Assembly (NCBI GenBank): GCA_016871535.1
Contig: VHCZ01000008.1
Span: forward strand, 1 to 59,272
Direction of reading: 5' to 3'
DNA from: Verrucomicrobiota bacterium
Lineage (GTDB): Bacteria; Verrucomicrobiota; Verrucomicrobiia; Limisphaerales; SIBE01
DNA: 59,272 bases
Shown: piece by piece, positions 36,728 through 45,133 of the stretch
Position numbering within the stretch: position 1 is the first letter of the stretch
How the letters are laid out: each line of letters starts with the position of its first letter
Program-made: the position numbers and the translations under genes
Notes under the pieces: model-generated
What the model saw: only the letters and a program-made list of their open reading frames with translations
Database searches by the model: none
Told to the model about the DNA's origin: nothing

Positions 36728-37182
36728 GGCGTGACTGTGCAATTCCGCGCCACCCAACGTCCATTGGTAAATGGTCCCACCGGATCTCCGGTTGATCATG
36801 GGAAAGGATTCGCCACTCACGCGCATCTGAACGCAATCAGGGTCCACGTCGAGGTGTTTGCGAACCAGATCGGCATCGCCGAGCGCCGAGGCCATAAAGA
36901 TATCTGTTTTGCAGCCCCGGCGAACCAGGCAACGCACGACGTCTTGCCGATCCCGAATCATGTATTGCGCAGGTGTGGATTCGTGATCGACATCCAGAGC
37001 ATCGATGTCCGCGCCGCGATCCAGCAGAAACTCGGCAATCTCAACGGTGCTGGCGAAGTGCAGCGGCGTCTGGCCGTCGCCGCCGCGGGCGTGGACCAGA
37101 TCAGGATTCGTCGAGACGAGCTCGCGCAGAACGCGGCGGCGTCTCTCTCCAGGGCCTGCCGGCAGATTTCGATGGGGCTCAT
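36674..37182 (-). pseudogene. ankyrin-repeat protein, frameshifted
   Basis: Starting from ATG 37182, MSPIEICRQALERDAAA is in one frame. The continuation LRELVSTNPDLVHARGGDGQ, with ankyrin consensus TPLHFAST..IAEFLLDRGADIDALD, follows in another frame, so there is a one-base shift near 37130. Later repeats include DVVRCLVRRGCKTDIFMASA and ADLVRKHLDVDPD. After TIYQWTLGG the sequence loses similarity and overlaps the 3' end of the GH5-like gene. A sequencing error at the shift cannot be excluded. The role of the intact ancestor is unknown. Confidence 0.65.
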
Positions 37183-37195
37183 GCAACCGATTGAT

Positions 37196-38287
37196 TCAAG
37201 GCCGGGCTGTGGCGCTCAGACTGGTTGGAGTGCTCGCGGGACTATTCGTCAAGCTGGCCTTCAGCCGGGCGGAGAAAGCGTGAGCACGGCGAATCGCTTC
37301 CGCGATGTCGCTGGCCGTGATCTGGAGTCCCAACTCAATCCGATCCTTTCGCGCGTCCCGGTCTCCCTGATCGCTGGCGAGGATCAACCATTTGTAAGCT
37401 TCCACCAGGTCTTTCGCCACGGCTTTGCCCTCGACATGCGAGCGGGCGAGATTGTATTGCGCGAAGGGATGGCCTTGCTCCGCCGCTTTGCGGAACCAGG
37501 CGATAGCTTCCTTCGCGTCTTGAGGCACGCCCTGGCCTCGGGCATACAGCACACCCAGATTCGATTGGGCGGAGATGTTCCCCTTGTCGGCGGCTTGGCG
37601 ATACCAGTGCGCCGCTTGCGCGAAATCTTGTTCAACGCCGTTGCCGCTCGCGTAGAGTGCCGCCAGGTTGTAGGCGGCGTCGGAATGCCCTTGCTCCGCC
37701 GCTTTGCGCGCCCATTGGGCCGCCGACTTCATGTCCTGAGTCACTCCGAGGCCTGCGGCGCAAAGGCTCGCCAACTTGAATTGAGCTTCGGCCAATCCTT
37801 GCTCGGCGGCCTGGGCCAGCCAATGGGCCGCTTGAACGGCGTCGTTGGTCACACCGTTTCCAGTCAGGTACATCACGCCGAGATTGTGTTTCGCGCCCGG
37901 ATTGCCGAGATCGGCGGCCTGCCGGAAAAATTTTGCGGCGTCCGCGGCATTCCTGGGAACGCCATCGCCCTGGAAATGGCGGACGCCTTCGTTGTACAGC
38001 CTCATCGATTCCGCGGAATTCAGCGCGGTTTCGCTGGGCGGCGGGTTCGTCTGTCGAAGTGGCGGCGATGGCGGCGAAGTGCTTTGCAGCGACCGGCCGA
38101 AACTGCCAACTTCGGAGGGAGCGTCGTTGGTGCTCGTTTGCCGACCGGAGTTAGCGCTCGAAAGAGCGACCGGAGTCGTGTGGGGCCGCTTATCGCAACT
38201 CGACAGGACGAACGGGCCGAGCACCAAGGCATAAAAGACAGACGATCTCGCAGTCCACGAGGCAACTTGTGATTTGGCCGGTCGCAC
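37196..38287 (-). CDS. Sel1-repeat (TPR-like) lipoprotein
   Basis: 363 residues. A lipoprotein-type signal (FYALVLGPFVLSSC, cysteine ~31) and a Ser/Pro-rich linker (~35-90) are followed by six Sel1 repeats from ~95 to ~320. The repeated pattern is A..WY..AA..G...A...LG.LY..G.GV..D (for example NLGVMYLTGNGVTNDAVQAA and NLGVLYARGQGVPQDAKEAI). Sel1 proteins act as protein-interaction scaffolds. The function here is not known. It ends 13 bp before the ankyrin remnant on the same strand. Confidence 0.85.
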   Translation of the reverse strand: MRPAKSQVASWTARSSVFYALVLGPFVLSSCDKRPHTTPVALSSANSGRQTSTNDAPSEVGSFGRSLQSTSPPSPPLRQTNPPPSETALNSAESMRLYNEGVRHFQGDGVPRNAADAAKFFRQAADLGNPGAKHNLGVMYLTGNGVTNDAVQAAHWLAQAAEQGLAEAQFKLASLCAAGLGVTQDMKSAAQWARKAAEQGHSDAAYNLAALYASGNGVEQDFAQAAHWYRQAADKGNISAQSNLGVLYARGQGVPQDAKEAIAWFRKAAEQGHPFAQYNLARSHVEGKAVAKDLVEAYKWLILASDQGDRDARKDRIELGLQITASDIAEAIRRAHAFSARLKASLTNSPASTPTSLSATARP

Positions 38288-38426
38288 GGGACGACACTAA
38301 CCACTCGCGCCGATGGCTCAAGTCTTTGGTTAATGTCAAAGTGAAGTGAGAATTCCTTTCCGCGCGGGGACAGGACCACACCCTACAATCAAACGGCTCG
38401 GACGAGTTCGAATTGGCCAGCGTCGT

Positions 38427-39317
38427 TCAGCTTTGCCTGGACAGCGCGACGATGTAGCGGTGAATGCGCGCGGCTTCGTCCGTGAGCGAAAGCTGGGAGT
38501 AGATCTGGTGCAAGTTGGAGCAAACGCGAACCAGAATGCGCCGGGGACTCACTGGCGCCAGATAAGCCTCCTGGAATCCGTAGCTTGTGTGCAGGAGATA
38601 CTTGATGCAATCGGCTTTAGTGAGCAGTTTGCCCCGGTTGAACGCATCGATGTACAGCTCGCCTGTGGAAGTGGATTGATAGCGCACGAGGAAGTGTCCC
38701 GGCATGCCGATGCCCACGACGGGCAAGCGAAGCCGCCGCGTGACAAACAGGTAAACGAGACAGAGGCTGATCGGATTGCCCGTGCGGCGATCCACCACGC
38801 GGTTCAGATAGCTGTTATCCGGGTCGTAATAATTCTCTTCATTGCCGCAATATTCCAACTCGGAGAACAAGAACCGGTTGATCGTGGCCAGAATCGCATC
38901 CGGCTCCGCGCCAAAATCAATCCGCTCCCTCAGGTCGCTGACGTAACTGTCAAACAAGGCCGCGTAGGCGGCGGTGTTGATTTCCGGGTATTGGGTCTGG
39001 GCCAGGAGCCACGCGCCTTCTTCCAAATCCAGGTCTTCGCCTTGTGTCACGCAAAAGGACAGGAAGCGGTTGTCGGTGACCTGGCTCTTGAGGTAATGAA
39101 CGATCTCCTGCACGCGGCGCCGCAGCAGGGGATCGCTGCTCAACGTGTGCGGCCGCAGCCAGTCGTTGGCCGATTCGCCGAAAGACAGAATCTTGCTTCG
39201 GATAGCTTGATAGACAGCCGGGTCGTCGTCCGCGAGCAATTTCACCAACGCTGTCTTCTGGCTCTCCGACAAAGGCCGGGTCGAATCGCTGGTAGCAGAA
39301 GGAGCCATGCGGTTCAC
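38427..39317 (-). CDS. SirB1/transglutaminase-like family protein
   Basis: 296 residues. An N-terminal helical segment precedes the core ENYYDPDNSYLNRVVDRRTG-NPISLCLVYL (~160-190), then LPVVGIGMPGHFLVRYQ and a C-terminal TPR-like helical part (YLAPVSPRRILVRVCSNL, LSLTDEAARIHRYI). This order fits the SirB1 N-terminal domain family (PF13369), with a transglutaminase-like fold. Activity and partner are unknown. The region upstream is filled by repeats. Confidence 0.8.
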   Translation of the reverse strand: MNRMAPSATSDSTRPLSESQKTALVKLLADDDPAVYQAIRSKILSFGESANDWLRPHTLSSDPLLRRRVQEIVHYLKSQVTDNRFLSFCVTQGEDLDLEEGAWLLAQTQYPEINTAAYAALFDSYVSDLRERIDFGAEPDAILATINRFLFSELEYCGNEENYYDPDNSYLNRVVDRRTGNPISLCLVYLFVTRRLRLPVVGIGMPGHFLVRYQSTSTGELYIDAFNRGKLLTKADCIKYLLHTSYGFQEAYLAPVSPRRILVRVCSNLHQIYSQLSLTDEAARIHRYIVALSRQS

Positions 39318-39380
39318 AGAACAGGAAAGCCTAAAGGGAAAGAAAACTCAAGGACGAAGCCAAGATGATCTGCGTTTCTT

Positions 39381-39488
39381 CCCATGAACCGGACGGTAGG
39401 GCGAGCCTGTCCCCAGCGAGCCGAGTCAGACGTGTTCCAGTCACGTCGAGCGGCTCGCCGGGACGGACTCGCCCTACCCGGTTCATGG
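39381..39488. repeat. palindromic element, family A copy with full flanks
   Basis: The 84-bp core is 39395-39478. The flanks CCCATGAACCGGAC and CCGGTTCATGGG are also inverted, giving the longest version of the element in the window. Confidence 0.92.
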
Positions 39489-39530
39489 GCGTAATGCGCG
39501 CACTGGTTCGAGGAAGTCTCATTTGGCGGT

Positions 39531-39599
39531 ATGTAGTCCCGACGTTAGTCGGTTTTCTCCCGCCGGGCCGCCTAAAGGCGCCTAAAGGCGGGACTACAT
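39531..39599. repeat. palindromic element, family M
   Basis: ATGTAGTCCCGACGTTAGTC ... GCGGGACTACAT. GTAG feet at both ends, stems CCGAC-GTTA-GTCGG and CGCC-TAAA-GGCG. The T(T/A)A loops resemble family H. Confidence 0.85.
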
Positions 39600-39645
39600 G
39601 CGGGCCGTTCAGAGCCACCGGTCCAAAGTGAGAATGGCGGCGCAA

Positions 39646-41040
39646 TTACACTTGAGGTCGAGCGGCGGCTTGAGGCCGCCGGAGCAACTCGTGCCCTTCG
39701 GAGCGCGCGACAAAGGTGGCGGCGGTGAGGTCGCCGGCGACGTTGAGTGTCGTGCGGCACATGTCGAGGATGCGGTCCACGCCGAGGATGACGGCGATCA
39801 GCGCCGGGTTGACGTTGATCGTGGCGAGGACCAGAACGATGAACGGGATGGATCCCGAGGGCACACCCGCCGTTCCGATGCTTCCCAAAATTGCCAGGTA
39901 CGCGACCATGATTTGTTGGCCCAGCGAGAGCTCGACCCCGGCCAGTTGCGCGAGAAAGAGCACCGTGATCCCTTCGTAAAGCGCCGTGCCGTTCTGATTC
40001 GCCGTCGCGCCGATGGTCAGCACGAAGCTGTTGATTTCGCGGGGCACACCCAGATTCTCCTCCGCCACACGCAAGGCGGTTGGAAGCGTCGCATTGGAAG
40101 ACGAAGTGGAGAAGGCCGTCAACATGACCACCTTGATGCGCCGGAAGAACTCGAGGGGCGAAATTCGGGAAAGGAACCGAACGGCCAGCGAGTACGTGCC
40201 AAACATGTGCAGCGCCAGGCCCACGAGCACTGTCGCCACAAACCAGCCCAGCGCGTAGAGAAGTTCCAGGCCGAATCGAGCCGTGTTCGTGAAGAGCAGG
40301 CAGGCGACCGCGAACGGCGCGATCCGCATGATGAGATCGATCAGCTTTGACGAGATCGCGAAGAGCGCTTCGAGCGCGCGCACGAGCGGCGCGGATGTGG
40401 CCGTGGGGATCAGGGTGAGGGCAACACCGATCGCTAGCGAAAAAAACATCAAGTGGAGCATGTTGGGCGGGTCGCTCGCCACGGCGGCAATTGGATTGGC
40501 CGGGACAAATGTCTTCACGATTTGCAGAACCGCGGACTCGCCAGGGCCTGTTTTCTTCGCAGCCGAAACCTGCTGCGATGCATCGCCGCCATAACGGCTT
40601 TGCAGTTCGGCCGCCGTCGCCGGGCTCACTCGTTTGCCCGGTTGCACGGAATTCGCCAGAGCCAGACCGATCGCGACGGAGATCGCCGAAAGGACGAAAC
40701 AGTAAGCGAACGATTTGACGCCGATTCGGCCCAGTTTGCGCACGTCACCGATTTGAGCAATGCCGACGACCAGCGACGAGAACACGAGCGGAATGACGGT
40801 CATGAGCAGCAGCCGCAGGAAAAGTTGGCCAACCGGCTCCGTAATTGAAGCGATGCACCACACGACGCCGGGATGGCTGCCGCCGAGGACGAGATTCGCG
40901 GCCAGGCCGAGAGTGACCCCGGCAAAAAGCCCGAACAGAATAGGCGTGTGCCGAGAGCGACTGGAGACTCCCAAAGCGACTTCTGGCTCTGGTGAAGATT
41001 CGGCGGCGGGCCCTGGCGCGCTGGGTTCTCTTTCGAGCAT
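39646..41040 (-). CDS. sodium/proton:dicarboxylate (or glutamate) symporter, DAACS family
   Basis: 464 residues from ATG 41040 (MLEREPSAPG). The protein has eight helices; conserved are PVGQLFLRLLLMTVIPLVFS, TAFSTSSSNATLPTALRVAE (serine-rich loop) and IGATANQNGTALYEGITVLF, then the re-entrant SIGTAGVPSGSIPFIVLVLA and ILDMCRTTLNVAGD. ATANQNGTALYEG resembles sodium-coupled glutamate/aspartate carriers more than DctA. It is a second, clearly distinct member of the family about 4 kb from the first and on the opposite strand. Confidence 0.92.
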   Translation of the reverse strand: MLEREPSAPGPAAESSPEPEVALGVSSRSRHTPILFGLFAGVTLGLAANLVLGGSHPGVVWCIASITEPVGQLFLRLLLMTVIPLVFSSLVVGIAQIGDVRKLGRIGVKSFAYCFVLSAISVAIGLALANSVQPGKRVSPATAAELQSRYGGDASQQVSAAKKTGPGESAVLQIVKTFVPANPIAAVASDPPNMLHLMFFSLAIGVALTLIPTATSAPLVRALEALFAISSKLIDLIMRIAPFAVACLLFTNTARFGLELLYALGWFVATVLVGLALHMFGTYSLAVRFLSRISPLEFFRRIKVVMLTAFSTSSSNATLPTALRVAEENLGVPREINSFVLTIGATANQNGTALYEGITVLFLAQLAGVELSLGQQIMVAYLAILGSIGTAGVPSGSIPFIVLVLATINVNPALIAVILGVDRILDMCRTTLNVAGDLTAATFVARSEGHELLRRPQAAARPQV

Positions 41041-41655
41041 GCCGCAGACTACTGGCGCAATATCCGGCGCGTCAATTCTGCCCTGGCGCGCGGCATCGCC
41101 GCGCCAGCGCATCTGTCCGCCGCCTCCCGGCAGGGCGGAGCTACGGCTCCGCCTCGACTTGGAAGCGAGCGATTTCAAGGGGCGGCCTCAGGGCGGCGAC
41201 GAAATTCGGCAGACCGGCAGGTCTGCCCTACCGCGTTTGGTGGAAAGGGCAAGATGCGCCTCCCTGCTGGTCAGCGCATCACTTCGGAGGCCAGGCGCAG
41301 GATTCGTTTGCCTGAACGCACGCCGACAATTGACATGAGCGGGGCAAGACGCAGGAAAGAAGCTTCAAAAGCCCAAGAAAACGGGCTGAAAATCGGAGAA
41401 ATTCAGCAGGGCTTTGCCGGGATTCGCCTGTCCAGGCCGGGCCTCTCTGATTCTCCGAAAAGTCAGCGATCACGGAAGATACAACGGATCATTTACCGAA
41501 GCCCTTTGCTCCAGGAGGCAGGAGTTATTCACGCTGTTCACACAATATTCACCTGCGCTGTTTGAGTGCTGGCCCGCGTCGATCGGGGGCAGCCGCGGCC
41601 CGCGCCACCGAGTTTTTCACAAGTTGTTCCAGGTGTTTTTCACCGGTTATTGACG
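41041..41655. other. intergenic region with REP-like hairpins, no gene
   Basis: Contains the hairpin GGCGGAGC-TAC-GGCTCCGCC (41134-41153) and a solitary REP-type unit at 41208-41231 (complement: GTAG, stem GGCAGACC / GGTCTGCC, loop TGCC). The remainder to 41655 shows no credible coding sequence; promoter elements were not identified. Confidence 0.55.
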
Positions 41656-42726
41656 TTATTCGACCGGGTATCGAAGTCCCCACTGCGCCCGAATTGCATC
41701 CAGCGTGCGCAGGATCGAGAGGGTCTCATGAAGAGGCATGGTCGGACTTTCGAGTTTTCCCTCGCGAAGACACCGCATGACTTCGGCGGCTTCGTAGCAA
41801 TAGCCGTTTCCCTCGAAGGGGAAATCAAGAGTTTTCTCCGATCCGACCCCAGCGCTGACGTTCAAGGTGATGGGTCGCGCGAAGGGCAGATTCAAACGGA
41901 ACTGTTTTTCTCGCTGAACCCGGTGATGGCTCTGATCGATCACAAGGGACATCGATTTGGGGCGCCACCAAGGACTGTGAATTCGAATCTGGCCCGCGCT
42001 GCCCATGATCAAAGCTTCCTGCGGCATGTTCGTGCGCACGGCGCACCCGATCATGGCCAGTTCGCCTCCGGCGTGCTGCAAGAGCACCGCGGATTCCTCG
42101 TCCACCCCTGTTTTTCCTAAACGCGCCAGGCCCGTGATCTTCGTTGGCGACCCGAAAATCATGGACGCGAGTGAAATCGGATAGATGCCGACGTCGAGGA
42201 GTGCGCCTCCGCCATCAATGGGATTGAAGAGCCGGCTGGCCGGATCGAACTCGGCGCGAAATCCGAAATCGGCCATCAACATCCGCGGCTCACCGATGAC
42301 TTTTTCTTGCAACATTTCGCGCAGCCTGACCATCAACGGGAAGAAACGCGTCCACATGGCCTCCATCAAAAACAGTTTGTTGAGGCGCGCGAGCTCCATG
42401 ACCTCCTCGGCCTGGCGGGTGTTCACCGCGAATGGCTTTTCGCAGAGCACCGCTTTTCCCGCGGAGAGAGCAAGCTGGGCGTTCTCTTTGTGGCTGGAGT
42501 GCCTCGTGGCCACGTACACGACATCGACTTGAGGATCGTTCACCAGTTCAGCGTAGCTGGCGTAACGGTTCGGCGCGCCGCACTGTTGACCGAACGACTC
42601 AGCCCGTTCCGAAGAGCGCGATCCGACCGCGACGAGTTCGGCGCCCGGCGTCTGCTTCAACGCGGCGGCGAACTTCCGCGCAATTTGTCCGGCGCCCAGA
42701 ATGCCCCAGCGTACCGAGGCGCTCAT
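41656..42726 (-). CDS. Gfo/Idh/MocA family oxidoreductase
   Basis: 356 residues. An N-terminal Rossmann fold (WGILGAGQIARKFAAAL, ~8-24) with the EKP catalytic region AVLCEKPFAVNTRQAEEVME (~92-111) and a C-terminal alpha/beta domain (DGGGALLDVGIYPISLASMI, where a D..Y.I pattern replaces the histidine common in sugar dehydrogenases). The family uses NAD(P) to oxidise or reduce sugars and diols; this one most resembles the dihydrodiol dehydrogenase-like branch. Its ATG overlaps the stop of a small upstream ORF. Confidence 0.9.
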   Translation of the reverse strand: MSASVRWGILGAGQIARKFAAALKQTPGAELVAVGSRSSERAESFGQQCGAPNRYASYAELVNDPQVDVVYVATRHSSHKENAQLALSAGKAVLCEKPFAVNTRQAEEVMELARLNKLFLMEAMWTRFFPLMVRLREMLQEKVIGEPRMLMADFGFRAEFDPASRLFNPIDGGGALLDVGIYPISLASMIFGSPTKITGLARLGKTGVDEESAVLLQHAGGELAMIGCAVRTNMPQEALIMGSAGQIRIHSPWWRPKSMSLVIDQSHHRVQREKQFRLNLPFARPITLNVSAGVGSEKTLDFPFEGNGYCYEAAEVMRCLREGKLESPTMPLHETLSILRTLDAIRAQWGLRYPVE

Positions 42727-42911
42727 GCAAGTTGTCCCGTCGTTGCCGGAGTGCCTCCGCCCCGCCTGTCGGGAAAGAACAAGTCGTCGTCTGCGATATC
42801 TGGAATGTGCCGAACAACGATCGCCGCAACGCCATTCGTTGTTTGCATACGGAAGATGTTTGCGCTGCCAGCCAGCGTTGTGAAGCTGGTTAGTTGAGCA
42901 AGCGATACCAA
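42723..42911 (-). CDS. small hypothetical ORF linking mqnC and the oxidoreductase gene (62 aa)
   Basis: The frame begins inside the end of mqnC (22-bp overlap) and stops at a TGA overlapping the oxidoreductase ATG. It reads MVSLAQLTSFTTLAGSANIF, then a hydrophobic VAAIVVRHIPDIADDDLFF and a Gly/Pro tail. No family is recognisable. The double overlap suggests translational coupling but may be chance; a shorter start at MQTTNGVA (42851) is possible. Confidence 0.3.
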   Translation of the reverse strand: MVSLAQLTSFTTLAGSANIFRMQTTNGVAAIVVRHIPDIADDDLFFPDRRGGGTPATTGQLA

Positions 42912-44083
42912 TTGTCGCGCTGGCGTGGTTCGTAGCCCAAATCCCGGATGAGCCGCTGCATGTCCTGCACGGTCATCCGGAACGTCGTGCCGGCTTGCGA
43001 AACCACGTTCTCCTCAATCATGATGCTGCCAAGATCATTTGCGCCGTGCTTCAACGCGATCTGTCCGATCGACAACCCCTGAGTGACCCACGAACTCTGA
43101 ATGTTCGGGACGTTATCCAGATAGATTCGACTCAGCGCTTGGGTTCGCAAGTAATCATGAGCGCCCACGGTTGGCGCCCGCAGCTTTGTATTCTCAGCCT
43201 GGAAGGTCCAACCGATGAACGCGGTGAAGCCCGCCGGATGTAGGGCAGGCATCTTGCCTTCCACCGCGCCAGTGTTCGCGTTGGCATGGGCATTTTCGCC
43301 CGGTCTCTCGGTCTGGGCAGGCTGGAAGCCGGGCCTACTCTTATCCTGTTGCGCGCGCACGCGCTCGAGATGCTCGATCCGGTCTTCCGGCGTCTCAACG
43401 TGGCCGAACATCATTGTCGCCGTAGAGTTCAGTCCAAGCTTATGAGCCACATCCATGACGCCGAGCCAATCATCGCTCATCGCCTTGAGCGGTGAAATAC
43501 GCTTGCGGACGCGATCGACGAGGATTTCGCCGCCGCCCCCCGGAATCGAGCCCAAACCCGCTTTCATGAATTGAGAAATGATGTCTTCAAGCGGCAACTG
43601 AAAAACCTCGCGAAAGTGGATGAACTCGCTCGGACTGAATCCATGAATGTTGACCTGGGGAAACTTGCCTTTGATGTGCGCCAGCAGATCGAGATACCAT
43701 TGCATCGTGAGTTTCGGGTGATGCCCGCCCTGCATCAAGACCTGCGTTCCGCCCAGCGCAATGGTTTCTTCGATCTTCTTGTCGAGATCCTCGAGAGTGA
43801 GGACGTAGGCGTCGGCGTCCTTTTCGGTGCGGTAAAAGGCGCAGAACTTGCAATAGACGTTGCAGACGTTCGTGTAGTTGATATTGCGGTCGATGATGTA
43901 AGTGACGATTTGGTTGCCGCGGCCTTCGTAAGCGCTGGCCTTGGCCAGTTGCCGGCGGCGATCCGCCAACGCGCCGAGTTCCTCCAGGGGCAGATGGTAA
44001 AGCCGGAGCGCCTCAGAGGGGTTGATTCGCCCGCCGTCCCAGACCTTCTGCAACACATCATCAATCGTCGTGTCGTAAATCAT
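42890..44083 (-). CDS. mqnC: cyclic dehypoxanthinyl futalosine synthase MqnC with an in-frame repeat insertion
   Basis: 397 residues. A radical-SAM enzyme of the futalosine menaquinone pathway that cyclises dehypoxanthine futalosine. The 4Fe-4S cysteines are C74, C78 and C81 (TNVCNVYCKFCAFYR). QVLMQGGHHPKLTMQWYLDL, VNIHGFSPSEFIHF, SIPGGGGEILVDRVRK and FTAFIGWTFQAENTKLR are MqnC-typical. Between RVRAQQDK and GFTAFIGWTF the family normally has no gap; here about 33 residues (RPGFQPAQTERPGEN to GKMPALHP) are inserted, matching the 99-bp element 43240-43338. The insertion is just before a core strand, so activity may depend on it forming a surface loop. Start ATG 44083 (MIYDTTIDDV). It implies that this organism makes menaquinone by the futalosine route. 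Confidence 0.93.
   Translation of the reverse strand: MIYDTTIDDVLQKVWDGGRINPSEALRLYHLPLEELGALADRRRQLAKASAYEGRGNQIVTYIIDRNINYTNVCNVYCKFCAFYRTEKDADAYVLTLEDLDKKIEETIALGGTQVLMQGGHHPKLTMQWYLDLLAHIKGKFPQVNIHGFSPSEFIHFREVFQLPLEDIISQFMKAGLGSIPGGGGEILVDRVRKRISPLKAMSDDWLGVMDVAHKLGLNSTATMMFGHVETPEDRIEHLERVRAQQDKSRPGFQPAQTERPGENAHANANTGAVEGKMPALHPAGFTAFIGWTFQAENTKLRAPTVGAHDYLRTQALSRIYLDNVPNIQSSWVTQGLSIGQIALKHGANDLGSIMIEENVVSQAGTTFRMTVQDMQRLIRDLGYEPRQRDNWYRLLN
43240..43338. repeat. palindromic element, family E relative inside mqnC (99 bp)
   Basis: GTAGGGCAGGCATCTTGCCT ... GTCTGGGCAGGCTGGAAGCCGGGCCTAC. GTAG feet at both ends. 99 bp is 33 codons, and the frame through the element is open. Confidence 0.87.
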
Positions 44084-44100
44084 GGGCAAATCACGGCGGG

Positions 44101-44997
44101 TCAAGGATCCAACCGATTCGCCTCTGTCTGGTTGACCGACCACGATCCCGCCAGTGAATTATCGTTGTTCCACCGGCGGTGCCAGGCGTCATTCTTGGGA
44201 TTGATAACGTCGTTGCGGAGCGCGCTCTCGGCGTGGCCGTCGCAGAACATGAGGACCGTGCGGCGATTATGGCGGTTGGAGGGCCATTCGGTGGAAGTCG
44301 TTGGATCGATGTTCGCGTCGTACTGCCCCCGGGTAGGCTTGGCGCTGCTGCCGTCACCGGGCTTGCTGTCGCCCAGCATGATCATGTCGGATGGCACTCG
44401 GACGGCTGCTTCTTTGACCTCGTAAGTCAGTGTGTCCACGTCCCCTCCCAGGCCTTTGTCCGAGAAGGCGGGAAACGCTCCCCAATCGTTGTAACCAACC
44501 GAGAAAAGTGCGGTCTCGCTAATTCCCCAGGGATCTCGGCCGCCGCCGTAGAGGTTAAGCGCTCCAAGGGTTTTGTTGAGATTCGTGCTCCATCGGCTAT
44601 CGGCCCGCGCCGCAGGACACGCAAAGATCTCCCGGTTGGTTCCGATCTGGGTGAAAAGCCGCGCGGGCCAGACATAACGGACGCCTCCCTGAGCGAACAG
44701 AGTGCCGGGATACTTGCCGTTGTCCTGCACGTACATGACGGTCGCGAGGCCCAACTGGCGCATGTTGTTGAGGCAGGAAGTTTGTTTGGCCTTGGACTTC
44801 GCCCGCGCCAGCGCCGGCAGCAACATGGCGGCGAGGATCGCGATGATGGCGATGACAACGAGTAGTTCAATGAGTGTGAAAGCGGCGAACCGGCTTCGAG
44901 GGCACAGCGATGTGAGCGTTGCTGCCCCAGGCAGGCCGACGGCTTTCTGGAAGGAATTAGGCGCTTTGGAAATCGATTCGGCAGTTATCATGGTCAA
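44101..44997 (-). CDS. prepilin-type protein with C-terminal H-X9-DG motif
   Basis: 298 residues. A basic leader ends at SRFAA before [20 protein letters not shown] (~40-60), the class III prepilin cleavage/methylation site and helix. The body includes [20 protein letters not shown] (common in the planctomycete/verrucomicrobial pseudopilins) and ends with [16 protein letters not shown], the H-X9-DG type signature. These pseudopilins are processed by a prepilin peptidase and probably belong to a type II secretion-like machine. It is transcribed divergently from the exopolysaccharide export genes and sits just behind mqnC. Confidence 0.9.
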   Translation of the reverse strand: MTMITAESISKAPNSFQKAVGLPGAATLTSLCPRSRFAAFTLIELLVVIAIIAILAAMLLPALARAKSKAKQTSCLNNMRQLGLATVMYVQDNGKYPGTLFAQGGVRYVWPARLFTQIGTNREIFACPAARADSRWSTNLNKTLGALNLYGGGRDPWGISETALFSVGYNDWGAFPAFSDKGLGGDVDTLTYEVKEAAVRVPSDMIMLGDSKPGDGSSAKPTRGQYDANIDPTTSTEWPSNRHNRRTVLMFCDGHAESALRNDVINPKNDAWHRRWNNDNSLAGSWSVNQTEANRLDP

Positions 44998-45133
44998 TCT
45001 TTCTCAAAAAAAACGCACGGGATGTCAGGTGTCGAGTTCATGTTAGGCGCGAGGAGGCAGCTTCGCGAGACAATTTTTGAAAACGGTTCTCGACAGGCTG
45101 AATGGAAAAAGAGTAAGCACTGGCGGAGTGTTG
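44998..45133. promoter_or_regulatory. divergent intergenic region between the prepilin and exopolysaccharide genes
   Basis: 135 bp that must hold both promoters. A run of A's is at 45008-45015. I could not identify convincing -35/-10 boxes. GGAG lies five bases before ATG 45134 and decides that start. Confidence 0.35.

Noticed and set aside
36731-38272. 513-residue plus-strand frame opposite the Sel1 gene
   Set aside because: Antisense shadow; the Sel1 repeats and lipoprotein signal are on the minus strand.
43240-43338. Intein or ribosomally skipped insert in mqnC
   Set aside because: Only 33 codons, no intein splicing motifs, and the ends match the palindromic repeat family E.
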